DNA from: Petrotoga sp. 9PW.55.5.1
Lineage (GTDB): Bacteria > Thermotogota > Thermotogae > Petrotogales > Petrotogaceae
Length of the DNA: 64,000 bases
Direction: 5' to 3'
Assembly (NCBI RefSeq): GCF_003265365.1
Contig: NZ_AUPM01000031.1
Span: 49,657 to 113,656 of the forward strand
This document shows positions 37,235 through 45,822 of this stretch, piece after piece (positions within the stretch are counted from its first letter, which is position 1; each line of letters begins with the position of its first letter). The notes under the pieces are model-generated. The model was not told where the DNA came from. It did not search any database and saw only the letters and a list, made by a program, of their open reading frames with translations. The position numbers and the translations under genes are program-made.

Positions 37235-38470
37235 ATGAATGAAGTTAGTATCCCATTTGGGAAAAAAGAACTTAAATTCGATATTCCAAATAATAAATAC
37301 GAAATTATTGATGTAGAAGATAAGAGAAAAAAAGAATTAAAAGGCAATGAAATGAAAGAAATTATTATTAAATTCATACAAAATTTGCCATTAAAAGGTA
37401 AAAAGAATATCTCAATAGCTATTCCTGATATTACAAGGCCAAAAATACCTCAGGGGGTTCTGCAAGTTATTCTTGAAAATCTGGTAAAATCTTTTCAAGG
37501 ATATATATATATTTTTATAGGTACCGGATTACATAGTTTTACCCAATCAGATATATATGAAATGATTCCTAGGCAGTTTATAAATCACGAGAAAATAAGA
37601 ATAAAATTTCATGATGCTAATTCAGATGATAATATTTATATTGGAGATACAGAAAAAGGGACTCCAATTTATGTAGAAAAAGAATATTATTATAGTGATT
37701 TAAAATTATCTATAGGAGTTGTGGAACCTCATCAATTTGCTGGATTTTCTGGTGGATCTAAAGGTGTTGTGATTGGTTTAGGAGGAGAAAAAACCATTTC
37801 AAGAAATCATGCATTGATAATGGATCCTCGATCAAGAATTGGAATAATTAAAGGGAATCCACTAAGAGAGGATATTGAAGAAGCCGGCCAAATGATTAAT
37901 ATTAACTATTTAATAAATTTTGTGATGAATTTAGATAATAAGCCGATGAATATTATTTGTGGTGAAAATCCTGAAAGTTTTAGAAAAACTGTTAATTACA
38001 TAAAAGAATTAACAGGTTATAAAGTAGGAAAAAAGTATGATTTAGTTATAACCTCTCCAGGGGGCTTTCCTCGTGACATTGATCTTTATCAAGCACAAAA
38101 AGCTATAACTCCTGCTTTATCTATCTGCAAGGATGGTGGAATTATATTATTAATTTCGGAATGCCCCCGTGGTTCAGGAGAGAGAGAGTATCTAGAACTA
38201 ATAAAACAAGTCAAAACTCCTGAAAAACTTGTTAAAAACTTTGATTTAGAAAATTTTAAAGTGGGACCACACAAATCACTATTATTTGCAAAAGCTGCTT
38301 TAAATCACCAATTATATTTATACACAAACAATAAAAGTATGAATAATGAATTATCTGGTACTTTTATAAATCCTATTAAAGATATTACAGAGTTTCTAAA
38401 AGAGAATGCCTATGACAAAACCATAGCTATCTTGCCAAGAGCTATACAAGTCTTGCCTGTTTTAGATTGA
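37235..38470 (+). CDS. larA: LarA-family nickel-pincer racemase homologue (proposed sulfolactate racemase)
   Basis: 411 residues. LarA enzymes invert a 2-hydroxy acid by hydride transfer using the nickel-pincer nucleotide cofactor. The three key residues of L. plantarum LarA (His108, His174, Lys184) correspond to His100 (GTGLHSF), His166 and Lys176 (EPHQFAGFSGGSKG), all with the same offset of 8, and DITRP matches the DxTRP substrate loop; the residue after the first His is Ser rather than Arg. Placed between suyB and an aldehyde dehydrogenase, where a change from (S)- to (R)-sulfolactate is needed. ATG 37235 lies 4 nt after the suyB stop with a weak site, so coupling is likely; GTG 37223 is an alternative. 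Cofactor genes larBCE are not in the window. Confidence 0.8.
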   Translation: MNEVSIPFGKKELKFDIPNNKYEIIDVEDKRKKELKGNEMKEIIIKFIQNLPLKGKKNISIAIPDITRPKIPQGVLQVILENLVKSFQGYIYIFIGTGLHSFTQSDIYEMIPRQFINHEKIRIKFHDANSDDNIYIGDTEKGTPIYVEKEYYYSDLKLSIGVVEPHQFAGFSGGSKGVVIGLGGEKTISRNHALIMDPRSRIGIIKGNPLREDIEEAGQMININYLINFVMNLDNKPMNIICGENPESFRKTVNYIKELTGYKVGKKYDLVITSPGGFPRDIDLYQAQKAITPALSICKDGGIILLISECPRGSGEREYLELIKQVKTPEKLVKNFDLENFKVGPHKSLLFAKAALNHQLYLYTNNKSMNNELSGTFINPIKDITEFLKENAYDKTIAILPRAIQVLPVLD

Positions 38471-38489
38471 AAAAGGAGGAAAGAATAAA

Positions 38490-39908
38490 ATGGAAATGAT
38501 TGTTGGTGGAAAAAGAGTAAAAAAGGAGAAAACATTAAAGGTTTGCAATCCATACAACGGAGAAATAGTTGATGAAGTTCCACAAGGCGAATTTCCTGAT
38601 GTGGATAAAGCAATTAGCTTAGCTGATGAAGGAAGAAAGATAATGAAAGAATTACCTATATATAAAAGATCTGATATTTTATACAATACAGGGGTTTTAT
38701 TAGAAAAAAATGAAAAAAGTTTAACAGAGATACTTGTCAAAGAGGTCGGTAAAACAAAGAAAGAAGCTAAAGGTGAAGTTTTGAGAACTGCAAAATTGTT
38801 TAAATATGCTTCTGAAGAGGCAAAAAGAGTGCACGGAGAGACTCTTCCTTTTTCTTCTTTGGAAGGTTCAGAAAATAAAATAGGTTATTATACTTTAGAA
38901 CCAATAGGAATAGTAGGGGCTATCACACCTTTTAATGTTCCATTATCGCTAGCTGCTCATAAAGTTGCTCCTGCGATTGCGGCAGGGAATGCTGTTGTTA
39001 TTAAACCCGCCACTCAAACACCTTTGAATACAATAATATTAGGAGAATTGTTGTTAGAAGCTGGTATGCCTGAAAAGGCTATTAGTGTTTTAACAGGCAG
39101 AGGTAGTATTGTAGGAAACGCATTAGTAAAAGATCCTAGAATAAGATTCTTAAGTTTTACAGGTAGTGTGGAAACAGGTGAAAACATATCAAGAAATGCG
39201 GGAATGAAAAAGTTAGGTTTGGAATTAGGTTCTAATTCAGCTTTAATAGTTGCAGATTCAGCAAATATTGACAAAGCTGTTAAATCAACAGTAAGTGGAG
39301 GATTTTCTTTGGCTGGGCAAGTTTGTATATCTGTTCAAAGAGTTTTTGTACATGAAAAAGTTTATGATGAGTTTGTCTCAAAATTGATTCAAAAAGTCAA
39401 AGAAATAAATATTGGGGATCCAATGGATGATAGAACAACAATGGGCCCTGTAATTGATGAGCAAAATGCAATTAGGATTGTAGAATGGTTTAAAGAGGCT
39501 GAGTCAAAAGGGGCTGAAATTCTTACCGGAGGAAGTAGAAATTATACCTTGGTTGAGCCAACAATATTAACGAATGTTCCTTTGGAATCTAATTTAATGA
39601 AAAACGAGCTTTTTGGACCAGGTATTGCTATTAGAAAAATAAAGAATATTGAAGAAGCTATCATACTAACAAACAATAGTGTTTATGGTTTACAAGCGGG
39701 TATTTTTACTCAAAATGTGAATGAAGCATTCAAAGTAGCAAAAAGCATAGAAGCTGGTGGGATTATGATAAATGAAGGGCCACGTTACAGAGCTGATTTT
39801 ATGCCTTATGGAGGCTATAAAAAGAGTGGATTAGGTAGAGAAGGAATAAGGTTTGCAATGGAAGAAATGTCAGAAATGAAAGTAGTATGCTTTGATATAG
39901 AGGAGTGA
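38490..39908 (+). CDS. NAD(P)-dependent aldehyde dehydrogenase (proposed sulfolactaldehyde dehydrogenase)
   Basis: 472 residues, complete ALDH fold. Oxyanion Asn149 (TPFNVP), general base Glu245 (LELGSNS) and nucleophile Cys279 (GQVCISVQRVFV) are present; the cofactor loop IKPATQTPLN and FTGSVETG are standard. The closest style is the succinate-semialdehyde, lactaldehyde or GapN-like group. In this operon the expected substrate is (S)-sulfolactaldehyde released by the transaldolase, giving (S)-sulfolactate. AAAGGAGGA precedes the ATG. The sulfonate-binding residues cannot be identified with confidence from one sequence. Confidence 0.88.
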   Translation: MEMIVGGKRVKKEKTLKVCNPYNGEIVDEVPQGEFPDVDKAISLADEGRKIMKELPIYKRSDILYNTGVLLEKNEKSLTEILVKEVGKTKKEAKGEVLRTAKLFKYASEEAKRVHGETLPFSSLEGSENKIGYYTLEPIGIVGAITPFNVPLSLAAHKVAPAIAAGNAVVIKPATQTPLNTIILGELLLEAGMPEKAISVLTGRGSIVGNALVKDPRIRFLSFTGSVETGENISRNAGMKKLGLELGSNSALIVADSANIDKAVKSTVSGGFSLAGQVCISVQRVFVHEKVYDEFVSKLIQKVKEINIGDPMDDRTTMGPVIDEQNAIRIVEWFKEAESKGAEILTGGSRNYTLVEPTILTNVPLESNLMKNELFGPGIAIRKIKNIEEAIILTNNSVYGLQAGIFTQNVNEAFKVAKSIEAGGIMINEGPRYRADFMPYGGYKKSGLGREGIRFAMEEMSEMKVVCFDIEE

Positions 39909-39914
39909 GTTAGA

Positions 39915-41255
39915 TTGAAAGAAAAAATCAATATTGGATTGTTGGCTTTTGTTAGAAGTACTTATGATGTTAAAAAAGGAAATGAAATATATCAAGACTC
40001 AATTTCATTTATCAAAAGAAACATTGAAGATATTAATTTGTATGGTTTAGAAAAATCAGTAGAATTTCCTGAAGAGCTAGATAAAGAGATAAATAATCTT
40101 AAAAATAAAAAGTTAGATGGAATAATAATAATGAGTGCGACATTTCATTTGGGACAATTAGCTATAAAAGTGGCTAAGAATCTGAATGTTCCTTTATTAA
40201 TTTGGGCTCTTCCAGAACCTCCATACAATGGAGGAAGAGTAAGATTAAATTCCTTGGTAGGGGCGCATTTAGACTGTTCTAATTTGTATAAGGCTGGTTT
40301 TGATAAATTTGAATTCATATACGGCGAAATTGAAGACGAAAAATTTATTTTTGAATTAAATAATTGGCTGGATTCTTTAAGGATTATAAAAAAATGGAAT
40401 AATACCAAAATAGGTTACATTGGCAATCATGCACATGGTTTCTACAACATCGACGTTTATGAACCTGAAATAATTAATCAGTTTGGTTCAGATATAGAAT
40501 ATATACCTCTAAATACTGTATTTACAAAAAAAGCTAAAGTTGAAGAAATTAAAGAAGAAGAAGCAAATATAAAAAAATTATACAAATACAGTGAAAGTAT
40601 GACAGATGACAGATTAGAAAAAGTAGCTAATCTATCTCTAACTTTCAAAGATTTACAAGAATCAAATCATTATGAAGCAATGGCAGTAAGATGTTGGCCA
40701 GAATTTGCCGGCAACTATGGAATATCACCATGTGCTTCGATGTCATATTTTATGCCAGGACATGTTCCTATTGCCTGTGAAGGAGATATTGAAGGAGCAC
40801 TGGGAATGATAGCCTATAAATCTATTGGTTGTAATGAAATTTTTTTAGCAGATGTCAGTCAAATATTTGAAAAAGAAAGTGCTTTATTATTTTGGCATTG
40901 TGGTGTTGCACCATACAACCTATGGGATAATAAATCTGAAAAAACACTTGATACTTATTTTGCAGGTGGAAAAGGAGTTACTGTAGGTTTTGTTTTAAAA
41001 CCAGGTCCCGTTACTATCTCAAGGATTGATTATGCAAAAGGAAAATTTCGATTGTTAGTGGCAAAAGGAGAAGCAATACCAATGGATAAAGAGCTTAAAG
41101 GAACCTTTGTAAAAGTTAAGATCCCTGAAGCAAAAGAATTTCTAGAAAAGATTGTATCAAAAGGGATTTCTCACCATGTTGTATTAGGATATGGTGACTA
41201 CTCACAAAGTTTGAAAAAAGTGGCTAGATTAAAGAAGTGGGAAATAATAGAATGA
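39915..41255 (+). CDS. L-fucose/L-arabinose isomerase-fold sugar isomerase (proposed sulfoquinovose isomerase)
   Basis: 446 residues, with an N-terminal Rossmann-like half (MSATFHLGQLAIKVAKNLNVPLLIW) and a C-terminal fucose-isomerase half. Probable metal ligands: Glu in VRCWPEFAG, Asp in CEGDIEGALG, His in SHHVVLGYG. Enzymes of this superfamily convert aldoses to ketoses. The operon needs a sulfoquinovose to 6-deoxy-6-sulfofructose step, and to my recollection the isomerase of bacterial sulfo-TAL operons belongs to this superfamily rather than to YihS. TTG start with GAGGAGTGAG upstream, only 6 nt after the aldehyde dehydrogenase. Not a phosphosugar enzyme as far as can be seen. Confidence 0.75.
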   Translation: MKEKINIGLLAFVRSTYDVKKGNEIYQDSISFIKRNIEDINLYGLEKSVEFPEELDKEINNLKNKKLDGIIIMSATFHLGQLAIKVAKNLNVPLLIWALPEPPYNGGRVRLNSLVGAHLDCSNLYKAGFDKFEFIYGEIEDEKFIFELNNWLDSLRIIKKWNNTKIGYIGNHAHGFYNIDVYEPEIINQFGSDIEYIPLNTVFTKKAKVEEIKEEEANIKKLYKYSESMTDDRLEKVANLSLTFKDLQESNHYEAMAVRCWPEFAGNYGISPCASMSYFMPGHVPIACEGDIEGALGMIAYKSIGCNEIFLADVSQIFEKESALLFWHCGVAPYNLWDNKSEKTLDTYFAGGKGVTVGFVLKPGPVTISRIDYAKGKFRLLVAKGEAIPMDKELKGTFVKVKIPEAKEFLEKIVSKGISHHVVLGYGDYSQSLKKVARLKKWEIIE

Positions 41256-41281
41256 TAACAATATAAAGTGGTGAAAAAATT

Positions 41282-43213
41282 ATGCAAATAATAAAATCAG
41301 GAAATGATTTTAAACTTTTTATTAAAAACCATGAAATTTTAAATTCCACGCAGATTCATTATGGTAAAGGCAAACATAAATTCAAAGAAAACCATGGCCA
41401 CTTCAAGATTAAAGAAAAAGTAAAAGTAATAAAAAAAGAAAATATTGATTTACAAACAAAATTAGTATCTAAAAATATTTCAGAAATTCTTATTGATATA
41501 CCCCAACAATATAATAGAATAAATATCACTTTTTCGGGTTTGGAATCAGAGAAAATTTATGGAGGAGGGGAGCAATATACTCATCTAAATTTAAAAGGGA
41601 AAAAGTTTCCTCTTTGGGTCCAAGAGCAAGGAGTAGGTAGAGGGCATGACCTTATATCCTTTGCTACAAAATTTAAAGGGATTAGTGGAAGTTGGTATAC
41701 TACCTATTTCCCATCTCCTATATTTCTCTCGACTTTTGGATACGCTTTAATATTTGAAACTTATTCCCCAATGATTGTAAACTTAAAAGGTAAGGATTTA
41801 AAATACGAAATATGGGATAACACTTTAAAAATAATTATTATCGAAGGAGAAAACCTCACCGATCTTGCAAAAGAAATAAGAGATTATTTTGATATTAAGC
41901 ATCATCTTCCTGAATGGATTCATGGAACAATAATTGCCTCACAGGGTGGAATAGAAAGTTTAGATAGAAAAATGAAAAAACTGAAAGAGAACGATGTCCC
42001 CGTATCTGCTTTTTGGTGTCAAGATTGGTCTGGAACTATTAATACATCCTTTGGTAAACAAGTTTATTGGAATTGGGAATACGATGATAAATCTTACAAA
42101 GCCTTACCTGAGGAAATAAAAAGATTAAACAACGAGGGTATTAAATTTCTCTCGTATATTAACCCATTTTTAATTGAAGGCAGTAGATTATATAATATAG
42201 CAAAAGAAAACAACTATTTTGTTAGAAATAGTTCTAATGAAGTATATAAAATATACGTTACTAGTTTTCCAGCAGGTCTGATAGATCTCACGAATAAAAA
42301 TGCTTACGAATGGTATAAAGAAATTATAAAGAACAATATTATAAACATTGGAACAACTGGATGGATGGCAGACTTTGGCGAATATCTCCCAGTAGATGCT
42401 GTCTTGTCATCAGGTGAAAATGTAGTTAATTACCATAATAGATATCCCGTAGATTGGGCGAAATTAAATTATGAGGCAATAAAAGAAAGTCATAAAAAAG
42501 ATTTAACATTCTTTATGCGTTCCGGTTATTTTAACTCAGTTTCATACTGCCCAATTTATTGGGCAGGAGATCAAAACGTTAATTGGAGTAAGAGTGACGG
42601 GCTTTCGTCTGTTGTTCCAGCTGCTTTAAGTGTAGGGCTTTCAGGCGTTGATTTTTTTCATTGGGATGCGGGAGGTTATACTTCTTTAATGTGGATGAAA
42701 AGAACACCAGAATTATTCATGAGATGGATAGAATTAAGTTCTTTTTCTCTTATTATGAGAACCCACGAAGGCAATAGGCCTTATAAAAATGTTCAGTTTG
42801 ATTCAGATGAAAAAATTTTTAAACATTTTATACGGATGTCGAGAGTACATTATTCTTTAAAAAATTACCTAAAAAAAGAAATAACAAAAAGTTTAAACCA
42901 AAAATTACCTGTTATTAAACATCTTTGTTTAAATTATCCAGAGGATAAAGAAAGTTTAAACCAAAAATATGAATATTTACTAGGGGATGATATTTTAGTA
43001 GCTCCTATTTTAGAAAAAGGCAAGAAAGAAAAGAAAGTTTATCTACCTCCAGATAAATGGATCCATCTCTGGACAAACAGAAGATTTTTGGGGGGTGAAT
43101 ATATTAAAGTAAAAGCTGACTTAGGATTCCCACCAATTTTTATAAAACAAGATTCTCCATTTTTAGAAGAAATATTTTCTGAAATAGAATCTATAAACAA
43201 GAAATTAAAATAA
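41282..43213 (+). CDS. GH31 glycosidase of the sulfoquinovosidase (YihQ) clade, sulfonate Arg replaced by Gln
   Basis: 643 residues, no signal peptide, so cytoplasmic. Strongly YihQ-like along its length: YGGGEQYTHLNLKGKKFPLWVQEQG-type start region, nucleophile Asp364 in WMADFGEYLP, acid/base Asp430 in WAGDQNVNWS, MRTHEGNRP and LLGDDILVAP. Sulfoquinovosidases bind the sulfonate with a Gln-Gln-Arg-Trp-Tyr set; here Gln221 (SQGG), Gln247 (CQDWSG), Trp263 and Tyr466 are kept but the Arg301 position is Gln260 (codon CAA, 42059-42061). Spacing between Gln221 and Asp364 equals that in YihQ. It would release sulfoquinovose from its glycerol or other glycoside; relaxed or different specificity is possible. 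Last gene of the operon. Confidence 0.85.
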   Translation: MQIIKSGNDFKLFIKNHEILNSTQIHYGKGKHKFKENHGHFKIKEKVKVIKKENIDLQTKLVSKNISEILIDIPQQYNRINITFSGLESEKIYGGGEQYTHLNLKGKKFPLWVQEQGVGRGHDLISFATKFKGISGSWYTTYFPSPIFLSTFGYALIFETYSPMIVNLKGKDLKYEIWDNTLKIIIIEGENLTDLAKEIRDYFDIKHHLPEWIHGTIIASQGGIESLDRKMKKLKENDVPVSAFWCQDWSGTINTSFGKQVYWNWEYDDKSYKALPEEIKRLNNEGIKFLSYINPFLIEGSRLYNIAKENNYFVRNSSNEVYKIYVTSFPAGLIDLTNKNAYEWYKEIIKNNIINIGTTGWMADFGEYLPVDAVLSSGENVVNYHNRYPVDWAKLNYEAIKESHKKDLTFFMRSGYFNSVSYCPIYWAGDQNVNWSKSDGLSSVVPAALSVGLSGVDFFHWDAGGYTSLMWMKRTPELFMRWIELSSFSLIMRTHEGNRPYKNVQFDSDEKIFKHFIRMSRVHYSLKNYLKKEITKSLNQKLPVIKHLCLNYPEDKESLNQKYEYLLGDDILVAPILEKGKKEKKVYLPPDKWIHLWTNRRFLGGEYIKVKADLGFPPIFIKQDSPFLEEIFSEIESINKKLK

Positions 43214-43307
43214 ACTAACATTTTTTTAATTTTTAAGATATTTGATAATTTTCGTTGTTAAATCCAATTATTTGTTTCTAAACCACTCTGATTACTTTTA
43301 GCGGTAT

Positions 43308-43350
43308 TTGACTAACCTATCGACAAATGATAAAATCTACGATAGGCTAG
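43308..43350 (+). promoter_or_regulatory. promoter with overlapping dyad, upstream of the UgpB leader terminator
   Basis: TTGACT (43308-43313), 17-nt spacer, TAAAAT (43331-43336). A dyad CTAACCTATCG (43312-43322) / CGATAGGCTAG (43340-43350), one mismatch, covers the spacer, -10 and start. A strong terminator follows only about 25 nt into the transcript. In 43214-43522 nothing else except the sites listed here is seen. Confidence 0.5.
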
Positions 43351-43368
43351 AGAATATAAAGAGAAAAG

Positions 43369-43413
43369 CCTGATAATATTAAGATAATAATCTTAATATT
43401 ATTGGGTTTTTTT
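43369..43413 (+). terminator. 17-bp terminator hairpin before the UgpB gene
   Basis: CCTGATAATATTAAGAT, loop AATA, ATCTTAATATTATTGGG (two G-U pairs), then seven T. It ends the forward sulfosugar operon and/or attenuates transcripts from the promoter at 43308. Confidence 0.85.
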
Positions 43414-43445
43414 ATTTTAAATAATTCTTAATCTTTTTTAATATA

Positions 43446-43474
43446 TTTCTTATGAAAATTATGTATTCTATAAT
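43446..43474 (+). promoter_or_regulatory. possible second promoter for the Ugp-like operon
   Basis: TATAAT at 43469-43474, with a poor -35 (TTTCTT) 17 nt upstream, after the hairpin and 49 nt before the ATG. Confidence 0.35.
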
Positions 43475-43522
43475 AGATTTACTTGAAAGATGAGCATAAC
43501 TATTTTAAGGAGGTGTTTTGGA

Positions 43523-44836
43523 ATGAAGCGTTTTTTGGTATTGGGGATTATTTTTGTTTTATTTGCAGGAGCGATTTTTTCAGTTACTACGATAGAATTT
43601 TGGCATGCTATGAGTGGCAGTAGGATTCCCATTATAGAAGGTATGGTTGCAGATTTTGAAAAAGCGAATCCTGATATTAAGGTGAATGTTCAGTATACCG
43701 GAAGCTATCCTGAAACTTTGAACAAGCTTTCTGCAGCAGTTCAATCTGGGAACGCTCCTCATATTGTTCAGATATATGAGATTGGAACAAGGCTTATGAT
43801 AGACAGCGGAATAATAGTTCCCGCACAAGATTTACTAGATCAGGACAAAACATATGATCCCGGTGTATTATTAGAGCCTATTTTAAATTATTACAAAGTC
43901 GACGGCAAACTTTATTCAATGCCTTTTAACTCATCTACAGCTTTACTATATTACAACAAAACACTTTTTGAAGAAGCTGGATTAGATCCAGACAGACCTC
44001 CACGAACTTATGAAGAAGTTTTGGAGTATAGTAGGGTTCTGACCAAAAAAGATGCCAAAGGCAACACAATACAATACGGTTTAACATGGCCAACTCATTC
44101 TTGGATAATTGAACAACTAATAGCAGCAGCTGATGCTCCTTTTGTTAACAACAATAATGGAAGAAGCGGTAGAGCTACAGAAGCTGTATTTAATCATGAA
44201 GAAGGACTGGCAATATTTAAACTATTTGATCAATTAAATAAAGAAGGTTTGATCCTTAACACCACTAGAGAAGATTGGGGAGCAGCAAGACAAAACTTTA
44301 TACCTGGAAAAGCAGCGATGCTTTTAACTTCTACTTCTGATGTAGCGATGTTTGAAGAGGGGCTAGCAAGTAATGGATACGAACTAGGTACTGCCTTCCT
44401 TCCTGTTCCAAATGAATCTGTAAGTGGAGGTCCAGTAATTGGAGGAGCAAGTTTATGGTTAATAGCAGGACATCCTGATGCAGAAACAAAGGCGGCATGG
44501 GAATTTTTGAAGTTCGTGAACAGAGAAGATCAACAAATAAATTGGCATAAAGGAACAGGATATTTCCCTGTAAGAAAAGACGCAATTCAAACACTACACT
44601 ATCAGGGATTCTATGCAGAAAATCCTAACTACTTTACTTCGATTTTACAATTACTGTTAGCAAAAAGAGATTATAACACAGCAGGAGCAATAATCGGTGT
44701 TTTTCCTGAAGCTAGAGATGTCATAGAAACAGCATATGAAAGAATGGCAGATGGTCAAATGACTCCTGAAGCAGCTTTAGCATGGGCTGAAAAGGAAGTT
44801 ACCAAATTAATAGAAAATTATAACCGATTCTATTGA
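43523..44836 (+). CDS. UgpB-like glycerol-3-phosphate-type ABC binding protein
   Basis: About 437 residues. ATG 43523 follows AAGGAGGTG and gives a signal peptide (MKRFLVLGIIFVLFAGAIFS). The mature start TIEFWHAMSGSRIPIIEGMV and NAPHIVQIYEIGTRLMI resemble E. coli UgpB, which binds sn-glycerol 3-phosphate or glycerophosphodiesters. First gene of a three-gene importer operon. Two permeases follow after an internal terminator hairpin; no UgpC-type ATPase is encoded. The ligand is inferred and could be another glycerol- or sugar-phosphate; sulfoquinovosyl glycerol is not excluded, given the operon next door. Confidence 0.85.
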   Translation: MKRFLVLGIIFVLFAGAIFSVTTIEFWHAMSGSRIPIIEGMVADFEKANPDIKVNVQYTGSYPETLNKLSAAVQSGNAPHIVQIYEIGTRLMIDSGIIVPAQDLLDQDKTYDPGVLLEPILNYYKVDGKLYSMPFNSSTALLYYNKTLFEEAGLDPDRPPRTYEEVLEYSRVLTKKDAKGNTIQYGLTWPTHSWIIEQLIAAADAPFVNNNNGRSGRATEAVFNHEEGLAIFKLFDQLNKEGLILNTTREDWGAARQNFIPGKAAMLLTSTSDVAMFEEGLASNGYELGTAFLPVPNESVSGGPVIGGASLWLIAGHPDAETKAAWEFLKFVNREDQQINWHKGTGYFPVRKDAIQTLHYQGFYAENPNYFTSILQLLLAKRDYNTAGAIIGVFPEARDVIETAYERMADGQMTPEAALAWAEKEVTKLIENYNRFY

Positions 44837-44885
44837 TAGATACTTGCCAATAATATTTTCTAATCTATAAAATTTTGTAAATTAT

Positions 44886-44920
44886 CCGAGGGAGAGGAAA
44901 ATCTCTTCCTTGGATTTTTT
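44886..44920 (+). terminator. intra-operon attenuator hairpin after ugpB
   Basis: CCGAGGGAGAG / CTCTTCCTTGG stem with two G-U pairs, loop GAAAAT, then ATTTTTT. Partial termination here would give more binding protein than permease, a common arrangement. Confidence 0.75.
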
Positions 44921-44934
44921 AGGAGGAATTAGCT

Positions 44935-45807
44935 ATGAAATGGGGTAAATATACTCCTTATCTTTTACTTATACCTACTTTTTTGGTGATAGGAATCTTT
45001 ATTTATTGGCCTGCGATTAACTCTTTTTCTTTAAGTATGTATAAAGTAGCTCCTTTTGGCGGAAGAAGGATATTTGTTGGAATACAAAATTATATAGATC
45101 TTTTTAAAAGCGATGTTTATTGGAACGCTATTACTGTTACTTTAATATATCTTGTTGTAACCGTTTTTAGTGTCGTTGTACTTGGATATTTGATAGCTCA
45201 GTTATTAGATAACAAAGTAGCAGGAATCAAAGTATATAGGACTCTTATATTTGTTCCTTATGCTATATCTTTTGCCATAGGAGGAGCACTATGGGTCTTT
45301 ATGCTTAATCCAGTGGCAGGGCATATCAACTATTTTTTATCTCAAATTACTGGAAAAAGCATTAATTGGTTAAATCAAGCTCCTTTTGCTTTAATATCAG
45401 TGTCCGTTGCGAGTATATGGAAAATGCTTCCTTTCTCCATTATTTTTTATCTTGCGGGGCTCCAATCTATTTCTGAATCTATTATTGATAGTTCAATAAT
45501 AGACGGAGCCAATTCATGGCAAAGAATGTGGAGAATAAAATTTCCGATACTCTCTCCGATTACTTTTTATCTTATTATTATGAATATAACGCACTCCATG
45601 TTCCAATCCTTTGGTATCATTGATATAATGACCAGAGGAGGACCTGTTGGTACTACAACAACTTTAATATACAGATTATATTTAGATGCATTTTATTTTC
45701 AAAAGACTGGGGAAGCAGCGGCACAAAGCGTAGTTCTATTTATAATAATGTCTTTTATAACATTTTTCTACTTCAGATTTGGAGAAAAAAAGGTACATTA
45801 TCAATAA
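44935..45807 (+). CDS. ABC transporter permease (UgpA type)
   Basis: 290 residues, six TM helices; EAA loop contains IDGANSWQRMWRIKFPIL. First permease of the UgpBAE-like importer, with AGGAGG immediately after the attenuator T run. The downstream permease starts 15 nt beyond the stop. Substrate as for the UgpB-like protein. Confidence 0.92.
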   Translation: MKWGKYTPYLLLIPTFLVIGIFIYWPAINSFSLSMYKVAPFGGRRIFVGIQNYIDLFKSDVYWNAITVTLIYLVVTVFSVVVLGYLIAQLLDNKVAGIKVYRTLIFVPYAISFAIGGALWVFMLNPVAGHINYFLSQITGKSINWLNQAPFALISVSVASIWKMLPFSIIFYLAGLQSISESIIDSSIIDGANSWQRMWRIKFPILSPITFYLIIMNITHSMFQSFGIIDIMTRGGPVGTTTTLIYRLYLDAFYFQKTGEAAAQSVVLFIIMSFITFFYFRFGEKKVHYQ

Positions 45808-45822
45808 AGGAGCGTACGAAAT

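Noticed and set aside
43214..43307. Possible gene in the gap after the GH31 gene
   Set aside because: Stops in all frames and no start with a site; only AT-rich spacer.
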